A stretch of DNA of 64,000 nt from Bradysia coprophila (GCF_014529535.1 NC_050738.1:992001-1056000); one strand, 5' to 3'. Positions 1 to 11,424 are shown, counted from the stretch's first letter. Translations and numbers: made by a program. Notes: generated from the sequence alone by a model not told the origin.

Positions 1-485
1 CGGTAGTGGCGATAACAACTTCCACGATCTATTGCGGTCGTACATTTTTGAAAAAGGATTCTGATGAAAAGATATCATCAAAAATGAAATATGAGGCACA
101 CAAATGTAGGCTACAATTTTAGCTAAGTACCAATGCCTCTTAAGAGGTGCTTTGCTGAAAAGCATACATTCAGGCGTTTTTTAAATACTGGATTTTAGTT
201 TACTTTTAATGATATCTTTCCACCAGAATCCTTTTTCAAAAATGTATGACCGCAATAACGACCCCGAATGTGGTAGCTTTAACTGAAAATTAGTTTTGGT
301 TGTGGCAGTTTGACCAACCCTGAGAAATCTTAGCAGTTTATGAAAATTTCGTTAAACTGCTCGCGTTTCTCAGAGGACTACAACCAAAACTAATTTTTAT
401 TTAAAGATAACACATTCGTGGTTGGTATTGCGGTCGTACATTTTTGTAAAAAGATTCTGGTGGAAAGATATCATCAAAAATTAAG
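1..485. mobile_element. Nested/tandem MITE-like inverted repeats
   Basis: The motif ATTGCGGTCGTACATTTTTG begins at 31, returns inverted at about 204-257, and occurs a third time in direct orientation at about 428-482. Between these copies lies a second inverted repeat: 264-310 pairs with 374-420 around the core AAAATTAGTTTTGGTTGT. The arrangement is two short inverted-repeat elements side by side or nested, with a partial third end. No coding sequence is visible. The left edge may run beyond the window. Confidence 0.7.
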
Positions 486-671
486 AGGAATCACCCCTTT
501 TTCCTAGCACAAAACCCGAAAAGACAGCCTGAAAACTGCAGCCCTAGCGCTTCGGTGGACGTACGTACTACACGGCTTATGGCCTATTTACACTATTAAT
601 TCACACCTTTTCTGACAAAATAATGGTTCCACATTTTTGAAAAAACAATTAAATTTGTTGTTTTTTTGATA
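485..671. other. Non-coding stretch, nothing recognised
   Basis: No ORF or repeat structure was recognised between the small inverted repeats on the left and the long inverted-repeat arm that starts at 672. Confidence 0.5.
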
Positions 672-1445
672 TTTACAGTCAAAGAAATTTAGTTTTCGGG
701 TTTTCCAAAGGTATTAATCTTATTTAACCCACACTTTATCCCACAACAATGGAATCCACAAATTTAAATTTAGTTAACACAACGGTCACAATGACGGCGC
801 TGCAGTCACGATTTCAAAATGTGATATAGGGTGGCTAATTAAATTTTGGTTTTAGCTACATTTTCTCTTGCTTTTTAATTATTACATCAGGCTTCTAAAT
901 TAAGAGTACCTTTATGCAATATAAACCGTTTGAGTTTGAAAAAAGATGTTTTGTATCAGTGAACGATATAGGAAAGCGTTCAGTACGTCTCAACAAACAA
1001 AAGAACGTAAAACATATTTGTATATTTAGCCACCCTACGTCCGTCATCGCTTCTATTGTCTTCAAAAACATATTGTGTGCTTGTCATGATATGTATCAGA
1101 AGTTTGTTTATTTATGTGTCTCATCTAAAATGCTGGCCAGCAAAATTTTGATCATTAATTTCAACGGCAAAATTGATCTAAATGTTAAAATAATTGTGAA
1201 TAATAGTGAAGTTAATGTGGTTTTGTTTTCTCTTCATAAAGTAATTTGCATCAGTTCGACGTAAAGTGCGGAGCACCATTAGAAAAAAAAACTCGTCGCT
1301 GAAGAATGATCAAAAAGTTGCTGGACGCATAGCTACAACTAATGCTTTGCAGGATATAGAATACAAATTAGAGAAACACCAAGAGCCGTACATTTGAAAT
1401 CTTCACAATCATCATTTCAACTAAAGGCTTTTTTTAAACGAAACG
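672..1445 (+). repeat. Left arm of long inverted repeat
   Basis: Reverse complement of 3896-4670. Homology starts at TTTACAGTCAAAG (672) and stops at AAACG (1441-1445), where the two sides diverge abruptly. Confidence 0.9.
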
Positions 1446-1779
1446 CAGATTCGGAACATTCTTTTTCGCCAAATTACAATTTGGCATAGGAAATAAATTC
1501 AACTCTTTGTATAAGTGAAGCTCATGATTGAGCTCAATTATGAAAACAGAATCTGGTCAGGAATAAGATAAGAATATGAATATGACGAACTTCAAAGTTC
1601 CTGATTTATAATCCTGAGATGCCTGCTCATGCAGTTATGCTTGATGTTACGATTTCCAAAGAATTTTAATATCACCTTTTAGACAAAATAACAATTTCCA
1701 AGTCTGTTTTCTATTTGATTTATTTGATGTATTTCCGACCTCGTTCTAGGGTACACGGAAAATCCGTGAATTTCGATAA

Positions 1780-2650
1780 AGGCTGTGTAACTTATAATAT
1801 AGCTGTAGTTTTTATAATATAGCTACTAAACGCATATTCTGTTAATGTTGTTTATTTACATGCAATATGAGTTACACAACTATATTATGGATTACAGAGC
1901 TACAATATGCACCGTGGACACATTTTATAGCTAGGATTTGCATATTGTAGCTGTGTACTCTATATCATAGCTGTGTAACGCATATTTGACGCATCAAAAA
2001 TATATCTGTGTGCTGCATATGAGAAAATGTATGGGACCATGCATTCAAGTCGGACTAAATGTTAATATACAAACAAAAACTGTTCTAAAATATCTTGGCT
2101 GATTGTAATGAAGCTTGATGATCAGAATACCTTTTTAATATAGTCAGAATCCGTAGAAACACAGACGAATGAGAATATCAGAAATTTCACTGCATTAGAA
2201 ACGAATTAGTTAATTAGCAAAATCGTAAAAACCAAACTCGTCATTTCACAGAAAATAATTGAATTCGTGATTCTTCACGCGGTTTCAATTCACTTTCTTT
2301 CAGAACCTAGAACAATCCTTGTAGTGACAACTCACAAAAGTGAAATATAAAAACTACACACTTGAATTAGGCTGCGTGCCGCATAATATAGCTGCAGGAT
2401 TTATATTGCCGTAGCAACGCTTCGAAATAAGAACGTGTTAAAGCACAAGCAAAATTAGTACATCAGCAGCATAGATGACGGTCGGATTCTCAGGTTAAGC
2501 ATCAATCGGCGCGGTAAGTACTTAGATGGGTGACCGCAAAATTCATGAACGTTTCGGAAAACATTTTTATTTCTCGTGATAGATTTGAAATGTGGCTCAC
2601 AGCTATAATATAAATTACACAACTATTTTAACTGTAGTCTTCGCAATATT
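1780..2650. repeat. AT-rich short repeats (ATATAGCTGTG-like)
   Basis: Variants of ATATAGCTGTGTAAC occur in both orientations from about 1790 to 2015, and again near 2380 and 2600-2630. They form many small imperfect palindromes. This looks like a decayed inverted-repeat element interrupted in its middle. No coding potential is seen. Confidence 0.5.
2480..2537 (+). pseudogene. 5S rRNA-like fragment (3' half of internal promoter region)
   Basis: The segment contains TTAAGCATC, then CGGCGCGGTAAGTACTTAG and GATGGGTGACCGC, in the order and spacing of the central part of eukaryotic 5S rRNA (box A / internal control region through the GATGGGTGACC block). The 5' part and the 3' terminal stem are missing, so it is not a functional 5S gene. 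It may be a 5S pseudogene or the head of a 5S-derived (SINE3-type) retroposon. It lies in the spacer of the long inverted repeat. Confidence 0.7.
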
Positions 2651-3058
2651 GTTTGTAATTATTTGTAACTTCATGAAAATATTAAGATGAAAAACATTCA
2701 GAAACATTCACATAAAAATTATGCTTTCCTAACTAATGTTTTTGCACTCATTAGGAACTTAGGAAAATAACTACTGGGCAGTCGAGACGGTTTACTTGTA
2801 GTCCGAAATTATATTTTGGCTTCGTAGAACACAGATAAACACAAGAGAGAGGAATTATATGATATGCAGTACATACTGTCCGTACAATCTTTTTCTAAAT
2901 TAAAAGTTATAGTCAAATCGACAATATTGTATTATTTGGCGATTTGTCATATTTTGGAGTTTCTTCACACTTTCGCGATTTTTCTTGACAATTCATCATA
3001 TTTAGTTGATTTGTTAAATCATCAAGAAAAGTCTCAGAAGTGTGAAGAAACGCCATAA

Positions 3059-3246
3059 CAAAGCACCTAGCAGGGTAATAGAAAAAAATAGAGTACTACT
3101 TTAATCGAAGTATGCGAATATTTCCATACCTTTTTTTTCTTAATGTCATTGCAAAATTACCATTAGGGCTGCTAATGGTATTATTGGTATCAAAATACTA
3201 CTCTATTTGACGTGTAAAAACCTCTATTACCCTGCTAGGTGCTTTG
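3059..3246. mobile_element. 188-bp MITE with CAAAGCACC termini and 7-bp target duplication
   Basis: The left end CAAAGCACCTAGCAGGGTAA pairs with the right end, which closes in GCTAGGTGCTTTG. The flanks are GCCATAA on both sides (3052-3058 and 3247-3253). CAAAG-type ends with a 7-8 bp duplication suggest a hAT-like non-autonomous element. No ORF is present. Confidence 0.8.
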
Positions 3247-3259
3247 GCCATAAAGACAA

Positions 3260-3850
3260 ATTTCCAATTCTCTATGATCCTTGGAGTTTCTTTACTCTTT
3301 GGCGATATTTCTTGGTTTTTCTTCACATTATGGCAATATTTCTTGTTGATTTAACAAATCAACCATAATGATGAATTGCCAAGAAAAATCGATAGAGTGT
3401 GAAGAGAAGAAGAGAAAAATCGCCAGAGTGTGAGGAAACGCCAAAGTGTAAAAATACGTTTTTGAAATGTCTCTACATTATCTTTCGTAAAATGATAGTG
3501 TCCTCGGGATCTTTCGTTAAAGTATGGATTCCCTAGGATCGAACAAGATGCCGTTACCTGACGTAAAATAAGAGTTTCCTTAGGATCGAACCAGGCAGCA
3601 TTTCGTAACTTTTATAAAAGGATAGATTCACTAACTTCGAACAAATAACGCCTTTTAGATAAATTTCGTAAAGGGATAAATTTCCAAGGATTTGTTTAAT
3701 CACCACGAAGAATCGCCAAAGTGTGAAGAAACGCAACAAAGACAAATTTATCATTCTTTGTTTTTGCCGGCGTTTCTTCATCACTTGCCGATTTTTTATT
3801 TTTGGCGATTCTTCATGGGAATCTTGATTCATGACGGCTACGAGCTTTAG
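3260..3850. repeat. Scattered CGCCAAAGTGTGAAGAAACG-like motifs
   Basis: The motif GTGTGAAGAAACGCC and its complement GGCGTTTCTTCACAC recur in both orientations from about 2950 to 3830, on both sides of the 3059-3246 MITE. They pair into local hairpins. This looks like an older element into which that MITE inserted. Confidence 0.5.
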
Positions 3851-3895
3851 CGAAAACGAATGAGATGTTCCGATCCGAGTCTGCGAGCGAACTTC

Positions 3896-4670
3896 CGTTT
3901 CGTTTAAAAAAAGCCTTTAGTTGAAATGATGATTGTGAAGATTTCAAATGTACGGCTCTTGGTGTTTCTCTAATTTGTATTCTATATCCTGCAAAGCATT
4001 AGTTGTAGCTATGCGTCCAGCAACTTTTTGATCATTCTTCAGCGACGAGTTTTTTTTTTCTAATGGTGCTCCGCACTTTACGTCGAACTGATGCAAATTA
4101 CTTTATGAAGAGAAAACAAAACCACATTAACTTCACTATTATTCACAATTATTTTAACATTTAGATCAATTTTGCCGTTGAAATTAATGATCAAAATTTT
4201 GCTGGCCAGCATTTTAGATGAGACACATAAATAAACAAACTTCTGATACATATCATGACAAGCACACAATATGTTTTTGAAGACAATAGAAGCGATGACG
4301 GACGTAGGGTGGCTAAATATACAAATATGTTTTACGTTCTTTTGTTTGTTGAGACGTACTGAACGCTTTCCTATATCGTTCACTGATACAAAACATCTTT
4401 TTTCAAACTCAAACGGTTTATATTGCATAAAGGTACTCTTAATTTAGAAGCCTGATGTAATAATTAAAAAGCAAGAGAAAATGTAGCTAAAACCAAAATT
4501 TAATTATCCACCCTATATCACATTTTGAAATCGTGACTGTAGCGCCGTCATTGTGACCGTTGTGTTAACTAAATTTAAATTTGTGGATTCCATTGTTGTG
4601 GGATAAAGTGTGGGTTAAATAAGATTAATACCTTTGGAAAACCCGAAAACTAAATTTCTTTGACTGTAAA
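3896..4670 (-). repeat. Right arm of long inverted repeat
   Basis: Mirror of 672-1445. The near identity over 775 bp implies recent duplication, gene conversion between arms, or an assembly artefact. Confidence 0.9.
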
Positions 4671-5049
4671 AGTGCGTCTTTTTGACTGAATTTTTCCACA
4701 AACTGCATGTTTATCTCGTCACACAATAATTTTCACTATAATAAATGTTCACACAAAACATTTCTGCCGTCGAAACTGACAAAGTAATGGTTTCACTTTT
4801 TTAAATTTCGTTTTGTAATTTGCACAAACTAATAAAAACCATTTTTATTGAAGCGAATATTCAAAATGGCGGCAGCCATTTTTGTCAGTTCATTTTGAGA
4901 TTTCTATGGAATTTTTCACATTTTCCGCTACGCAACGCCAGGTGGCAGAGTGAATTTGAATATTTTGGTGGGTGAAAAAACTAAAGAGATGGAAACTCTT
5001 AAATACATGGCACGCAAATGTAATCTACGTTTTAGCTAAGTACCGATGC

Positions 5050-5230
5050 CTCTTAAAGCATGCAAAAATGTGTTACTTTTAAAGGAAAAATCGGTTTGTG
5101 GGTGTAATGACTTGGAGAAACCTTTGCAGATTATGTAGAATGTAATCTGCACAGGTTTCTCCAAGTGGACTTTATGACTCAAAAACCGTTTTTTCCTTTA
5201 AAACTTATACATTTTTGCGTGCTTTAATGG
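5050..5230. mobile_element. Short palindromic MITE (AAAGCATGCAAAAATGTG end)
   Basis: The left part (AAAGCATGCAAAAATG, then AAAGGAAAAATCGGTTTG and CTTGGAGAAACCT) is mirrored on the right (AGGTTTCTCCAAG, CAAAAACCGTTTTTTCCTTT, CATTTTTGCGTGCTTT). The central loop is under 30 bp. Flanking words AGCTAAGTACCGATGCCTCTT also occur near 120-143, which links this block to the repeat cluster at the window start. Confidence 0.75.
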
Positions 5231-5375
5231 TTTTACTTTTTCAAAAAAGATTTTGGTTCCGAGAAATCATCAAAAAACGAATATTTCTCCGCCTAAATTT
5301 AGGCTACAACTTTGCAAAGGGTCCTTAGCTCTTAACAAGAATCTGCATCCTGTGTTTATACCATCAAAAGAATGT

Positions 5376-5575
5376 TTTACACCAATACTCTCTCTAGCAA
5401 ACAAACTACTTTTATTAAGCTGGTGAAAATATCAAGTGGCCTCTGGAATTTTCATGTAAATTACAGCGTAGTAAGTCAAAATGTAGAATAGTGTTTGTAG
5501 AATTCAAAGAAATAAGGTTGAATGTGACACAGGGAGCTGAGAGTTTCTTTGCTAGAGAGAGTATTGTTTATAACT
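5376..5575. mobile_element. Approx. 200-bp MITE with AATACTCTCTCTAGCAAA ends
   Basis: ACACCAATACTCTCTCTAGC at the left is mirrored by GCTAGAGAGAGTATTGTTTA at the right, enclosing about 140 bp of unrelated sequence. The TIR is near 30 bp with mismatches. The duplication was not resolved. Confidence 0.65.
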
Positions 5576-6928
5576 CATAACATGTATCGTATTCGATTCA
5601 ATTCAGTCGACGTTTTAAGTGTTTTTAAATGGGGAATTTTGTTCAGTACAGTGAAAACTTGTTCAAGCACCACTGTGCCTAGTGTTCGTAACAAAATCTA
5701 TTCACCTTGGTTTCAATTTACATTTTGCTATAAAAAGAGTACCAAACCTAATCGCTTTCCTTTTGTTGTCGTTGTCGATAACAGATGACTAGCCACTTCC
5801 ACAAGGGTATAACAAACTTCGCTCATTGACTGAAAAAGAATGGAAAATTTAATCAGGAACTCTGCACGAGCTATTTGCAATGAATGAAAGTGCAGCAAAA
5901 ACATTGTTTGTAGACGACATGGCGTGTATGGATACCTACTCTAAAACTTAGATAAAATTCAACAAATTACCTTTTCGTAATACAACAGCCAGCAAGAGTA
6001 TTTAATGAACCATCTACGAAATATTTAATTATTTATTCAGAAGCCACACACATTAATGTTTCATGAGCAAAATCAATGCATAGCTGGAAGTTCAAAGACA
6101 ACATTAATGAATTGAGTGTACGGGAAAGCACATCAAGAGTATACTTTTTGGAGCATTGCCATCATCGTTATACACTCCAATTACTTGACTTTTTCCACTT
6201 CAATCAAAACAAAAAGTTTTTTTTTTCTTGTTTAGCTTTGAGACTAACGTAATGTAATAACTGACTTTTGCACACTCTGGTGCTGGTGTGTCTTATAGTT
6301 TTACCTTTTATCCAGATTTGAGATTAGTTCACTCTCTATACCCATTTTCACCGTCTTAACATTAACTTCACTGTGGGTGTTCGGTCGGTCCAGTCGCTCC
6401 TTCCACATGAATATAAATGGATTCGCATTGCGAAAATCTAATATAGGATTCTCTGTGACGTTCATAAATGATTTGTGGCGATTTTTGTTCGTCGTATTAT
6501 GCGAACGTAATAAGTTTATATTATTAAAGGAAACTTTATTTGGCATCCTTTCGTATTTTGCCAGGAGTTTCATTCATTTCGTTTCTATTTTGTAATGTGT
6601 GTGTTTGTGTGTGTGGATCTCACTATCTGGAGTATCAAAGGAAATGTGTGCACGCTTCACACACGCTGGATGGTACCATATATTATGTACACATTGTATA
6701 CGAATGAAATAATATTTTCGTTTATACGAAGAAAGCAATTATAACTAAGTCTCCTGCTTCTTCCATTTCGATTTGGAATTTGTTCAAGACTTGTACGATT
6801 GCACAGTGTTTCACGGGTGACTTGTTATGTGACTAAATTCAGTTTGAGCTTCGGAAAGAGGTGAAACATTTTGACGATTGTTATGCACATACGTAGTGTC
6901 TGATCAAACACAACTGAACCATTGCAAC
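5576..6928. other. Intergenic, no gene recognised
   Basis: Only short ORFs without recognisable domains are present. A fragment of the dispersed GATAACAGATG-type repeat end is seen near 5775-5790, and a short TG-rich tract near 6598-6620. Confidence 0.5.
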
Positions 6929-7085
6929 CAGACCTCCAGTTAGACCTCCAGGTAGACCTCCTGTTAGACTTCTAGTTAGACTTCTAGTTAGACTTTAAGT
7001 TAGACCTCCAGTTAGACCTCCAGTTAGACCTCCAGTTAGACCTCCAGTTAGACCTCCAGTCAGACCACTAGTTAGACCTCCAGTT
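6929..7085 (+). repeat. 12-bp tandem repeat, about 13 copies
   Basis: The unit AGTTAGACCTCC is repeated about 13 times with single-base variants such as AGTTAGACTTCT. The period is a multiple of three, but no initiator-led ORF of useful length covers it, so it is called a minisatellite rather than coding. Confidence 0.9.
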
Positions 7086-7235
7086 AATGATCCAAACCTA
7101 TAAGGCAAGTACAAATAACGGAAAATTTCTTACTTTCATTTGATTGGTTTAAACTCTCTACTGTAATTCAAATTATGTTGTTTGGTTGGATGGCTTATTC
7201 TCTTTTGCTCTCTGTACTTGCCTTAAAGCTCTTGA

Positions 7236-7370
7236 TCGCTTGATTTCCACTTCCCAAAAAAGGACTCTAGGTGAAAGACAAAATTGAATATTTTTTTAAA
7301 ATTGCTTTGTTAACTTGACAGAACGCTCTCTCACGGAGTACTTTTTGTTGAGTGGAAACCATAGTAACCT
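7236..7370. mobile_element. MITE related to the element at 49941-50090
   Basis: Imperfect inverted ends (GATTTCCACTTCCCAAAAAA and the mirrored TTTTTGTTGAGTGGAAACC) enclose ACAAAATTGAATATT-type sequence and CTCTCTCACGGAGTAC. The same inner words occur, reversed, in the TTA-flanked MITE at 49941-50090, so the two belong to one family. Confidence 0.6.
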
Positions 7371-7919
7371 CACAATCGTTGTAAAGTGGGGAAGTTGCAA
7401 ATCGCGACACACTTTCTCCAAAGGAAACCTACGAACGTACTTACCTCACTAGTTGCGTAAGACAATCATATCGGTTCAATGTTGTTTTGCTTTACCATTT
7501 CCGTGTAATGCTTGCGTACTGAGTGTACGAGATTTCAAGCCTAAATTAAATTTATTTTCCATTGGATTTCGTAATATTGTTATTGTTAGTTGCACATGGG
7601 AAAATCATAACTTATGTGTGCGTTCACATAGCACCCTCCATGTACCACTTCTTTACCTGTGCTGTATATGGGCATGTATAATGGCCACGTGCAATTTTTA
7701 TGTTCAGTCGGGTTTTCCTGCCATATTGTGGTTAGATATTTATGAACGTGAGGTAATTCAACTGTTATAATGTCTGTAAGGAATGATCTTTGCAAGTCTG
7801 AAAAGCAATCAGCACTCAATTGACTTTAGTTAATGGTTGGGTTCAGACTTTTCAAATCCTTATAGGAAAATGATGTTTAGAAACTAAGAAGAAATGTAAT
7901 AGTGTTTTCCCATACTTTA

Positions 7920-8326
7920 GTACATTATGTCATAAAATTACTGCTGTCAATGCGCTTATTTTCATGTGAACCAACTTCATATGGTGACATTTGTTCTGTA
8001 ATGACAAATGTGAAGTTGGCTCACATGAAAATAAGCCGCAGAAAATGAAGTACTATGCAAAGAATGTGGCGCCTCTACAGGCCAACCCACTTGTCCCATA
8101 GAAATGTCGTACAACGACTAAAATTTACGACCGAGCTAGTGTTATCTTGTATATGAAACCTCGGTTGGCCTGTAGAGGGCTACAATTTTTTTTTGAGTAC
8201 TTCATACTTGCCACTCTATTTTTAAGTGATATAATTTCACTCGGGTAAAATAACTGTGAAATGTCATAAGCTGTGAAGTTGGTTCATAAGAAAATTGAGA
8301 GCTAGCAATTTTATGACAGAATGTAC
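7920..8326. mobile_element. TA-flanked MITE interrupted by a second MITE
   Basis: The ends GTACATTATGTCATAAAATT and AATTTTATGACAGAATGTAC form an imperfect TIR that extends inward about 80 bp. The flanks are TA at 7918-7919 and 8327-8328, as expected of Tc1/mariner-type insertion. The interior carries an additional hairpin near 7955-8030 and a nested element at about 8045-8210. Confidence 0.7.
8045..8210. mobile_element. Nested short MITE
   Basis: The left end GGCGCCTCTACAGGCCAACC is mirrored by GGTTGGCCTGTAGAGGGC on the right. The outer words AAGTACT and AGTACTT are also mirrored. It sits inside the 7920-8326 element. Confidence 0.65.
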
Positions 8327-8329
8327 TAT

Positions 8330-9035
8330 ATAAGTAATAAAACTTTGCTATAGAAAAGCGCCCGTTCTAAAACTGATGAAGTAAAAAATTTTGTACCAAA
8401 TTTTAGGCGAAACAAAGCTAGTAACATATTCAAGGCAATGTGTAACGTCCGTAAAAGGCTACAAAGTACAAAATCAACAAAATCCCCACTTCATGAATGA
8501 AAAATTCCACATCCTACGTCCAAAACCATAATCAACTATAAATACGTTCTTTATGGGAACCGAAACATTTGCTCGCATTCAATTGCAAAAGGGTAAAACG
8601 TGTAACACTCGTTCCAATCATAGAATATGTGCCATCATCACGATGCCTCTTGATGTGTGTCACAAAATAGTTAAAGCCGTTGTATTATCCCGTTTATGTG
8701 CTCGTACACATACGATCCGTAAGCTGTAGCAATATACACATTAAATGTTTGGCTCTCTGCACTTAACCAGAATTTGATAGGCGATGTCTCCTTTGTCGTA
8801 TAAAGCATGTTGTGTCGTTTAGTATTTAAAAAAGAGAGAAGAAACAACAACAAGAACTACATATGGTTGAACGAAAGAGTGGTAGTCGGTGATTTAAAGT
8901 GAAAAACGGAATGATTCTCTTCTTTAAATCGATTGTTACACAATCGTTGTTTGTTTTGTAGATTTCCTCTGGAAAAAATTGCTGGACAAATATCGAATCC
9001 ATCAAACGGTCCACTGAACAGAGTGTGAACACTGT
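8330..9035. other. Intergenic, no gene recognised
   Basis: Short ORFs only, without family features. The sequence ends at the TCGT target duplication of the next element. Confidence 0.5.
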
Positions 9036-9039
9036 TCGT

Positions 9040-11380
9040 CTAGTGGAGGTCCAAACCGATTTTAATGTGCATTTAATGATAAAGGTGTGAAAATTGCACC
9101 ATCGGTAAAGATTGAAATTCTGAGCATTTTTGGATAGGGACCCCAAAATTTCCGGCCCAGGTGCTCCCCTGACCCCCCTTCAAAGTTTTCGATGTAGAGG
9201 TAACTTTGATGAATTTCTGTGAAGCGATTTTTGAAGCCACATATGCCATATGGGGCTCAAATGAAAGCTGAAGGCCCAAAGTTTTTTTTAGTGGAAAAAA
9301 ATTTCCCAAATTTTCCGTTCTTTCCACAGTTTTTCCGATTTTCCGAAAAATTGAAATTTTGATTTTAAGGTTAAAGTTAAAAGATTTTTAAAATTTGTTC
9401 TAAAAGTTTTTTTTTTCTTGATATTATTGTTTACTATTAAAATTCCAGACTTTTTCCCATACAAACCATATTTCGATTTTCGCACATAGAGCAACCATGT
9501 TCAATTTTCATCAAAAATTTAGACCCTTTTGCATGGCAATTTTTTTCCGCCAATTTTTTTTTTTTCGATTTTTAATCTGATATTAGGTGGTTATGCTTAG
9601 AATGATCTAAAAACAAAATAAAACCACTTTTTCGATTTAAAAAAAATGTTTAGACCTCGAAATCTGCTAAGATACGCAAATTTCCCACAGTTGGCGAACT
9701 TTGGCCAGCACTACAACACCTATAATGGACTCAGACATCAAAAGTGTACTTATATCGCAAAGCTGTGGCCCTCAGCTTTCAAATGATACCAAACACTCCA
9801 CCTTTTGATAAAAAATGTAAGACCTATGATGTGAGATATGTGGTCCGACCCTATTTCAAGCAAATTTCGAAATATTTGGGAGGTAAGTGAAAAAGGCAAG
9901 ACAAAGCCAATTATGACTATTTCAATGGAAGATGTAAATATCGTCAAATGATTTCCATCAAAAATGTTCCCTTCCCACTTATTTCCGTTCCTCCCAGGAG
10001 GAGCTACAACTAATTTTCAACCATTAGGTCTGGAATGGGAAAAAATTGATTCCTTTCTACATCATTATTGCGTCTGGAGCACCTCTTCCGACTAATTTAC
10101 ACAATTTCAATGTGGAATGACAATTCCTTGAAAGTAACTAGGTTCAGGACTTCTCACCCAGACGGTTCACCACTCAGAATGCTTACATTTTACTAAAAAT
10201 TCCTTTGAAAAGTCGTGAAATGTAAGCATTCTGAGTGGTGAACCGTCTGGGTGAGAAGTCCTGAACCTAGTTACTTTCAAGAAATTGTCATTCCACATTG
10301 AAATTGTGTAAATTAGTCGGAAGAGGTGCTCCAGACGCAATAATGATGTAGAAAGGAATCAATTTTTTCCCATTCCAGACCTAATGGTTGAAAATTAGTT
10401 GTAGCTCCTCCTGGGAGGAACGGAAATAAGTGGGAAGGGAACATTTTTGATGGAAATCATTTGACGATATTTACATCTTCCATTGAAATAGTCATAATTG
10501 GCTTTGTCTTGCCTTTTTCACTTACCTCCCAAATATTTCGAAATTTGCTTGAAATAGGGTCGGACCACATATCTCACATCATAGGTCTTACATTTTTTAT
10601 CAAAAGGTGGAGTGTTTGGTATCATTTGAAAGCTGAGGGCCACAGCTTTGCGATATAAGTACACTTTTGATGTCTGAGTCCATTATAGGTGTTGTAGTGC
10701 TGGCCAAAGTTCGCCAACTGTGGGAAATTTGCGTATCTTAGCAGATTTCGAGGTCTAAACATTTTTTTTAAATCGAAAAAGTGGTTTTATTTTGTTTTTA
10801 GATCATTCTAAGCATAACCACCTAATATCAGATTAAAAATCGAAAAAAAAAAAATTGGCGGAAAAAAATTGCCATGCAAAAGGGTCTAAATTTTTGATGA
10901 AAATTGAACATGGTTGCTCTATGTGCGAAAATCGAAATATGGTTTGTATGGGAAAAAGTCTGGAATTTTAATAGTAAACAATAATATCAAGAAAAAAAAA
11001 ACTTTTAGAACAAATTTTAAAAATCTTTTAACTTTAACCTTAAAATCAAAATTTCAATTTTTCGGAAAATCGGAAAAACTGTGGAAAGAACGGAAAATTT
11101 GGGAAATTTTTTTCCACTAAAAAAATTTTTGGGCCTTCAGCTTTCATTTGAGCCCCATATGGCATATGTGGCTTCAAAAATCGCTTCACAGAAATTCATC
11201 AAAGTTACCTCTACATCGAAAACTTTGAAGGGGGGTCAGGGGAGCACCTGGGCCGGAAATTTTGGGGTCCCTATCCAAAAATGCTCAGAATTTCAATCTT
11301 TACCGATGGTGCAATTTTCACACCTTTATCATCAAATGCACATTAAAATGACCTTTTGTATGAAGATGGACCTCCACTAG
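9040..11380. mobile_element. Giant hairpin (foldback-like) element, 2341 bp, with TCGT target duplication
   Basis: The element begins CTAGTGGAGGTCCA and ends with the mirror TGGACCTCCACTAG, flanked by TCGT at 9036-9039 and 11381-11384. Arms of about 1.13-1.16 kb are almost perfect reverse complements and meet around a loop of roughly 30 bp near 10185-10215. Small differences exist, for example a run-length change near 9285 versus 11120 and about 16 extra bases near 11350-11366. ORFs appear as mirrored pairs (65 aa at 9750-9947 and 10461-10658; 68 aa at 9288-9494 and 10914-11120) and resemble no known protein. No transposase is encoded. Both strands of a transcript would fold into a long double-stranded RNA. 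Confidence 0.9.
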
Positions 11381-11424
11381 TCGTTTTTGTTTTGAATAAA
11401 TGTCTTCACATACGGCTCATATTA

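Larger units (their letters stand above)
672..4670. mobile_element. Composite region flanked by 775-bp near-identical inverted arms
   Basis: 672-1445 and 3896-4670 are reverse complements of one another over about 775 bp with almost no differences; one is visible near 835 versus 4506. Each arm holds the same 116-codon ORF (914-1264 + and 4078-4428 -), which resembles no known protein, so it is best read as a by-product of the arms. The 2.45-kb spacer holds AT-rich short repeats, a 5S-rRNA-like fragment and a nested MITE. No clear target-site duplication was found outside the arms. It could be a foldback-type transposon or an inverted segmental duplication. Confidence 0.75.

Noticed and set aside
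914..1264. 116-aa ORF repeated at 4078-4428 on the other strand
   Set aside because: It lies entirely in the inverted arms and is duplicated only because the arms are; it has no recognisable domain, intron partner or codon pattern like the real genes.
6929..7085. 12-bp repeat as a coding Leu-Asp-Leu-Gln repeat
   Set aside because: The frame is open through the repeat but no start codon, exon junction or flanking coding sequence supports translation.
9750..11120. Mirrored 65- and 68-aa ORFs in the giant hairpin
   Set aside because: They are exact mirror copies created by the palindrome, Lys/Phe-rich from poly-A/T runs, with no domain. Not listed as genes.
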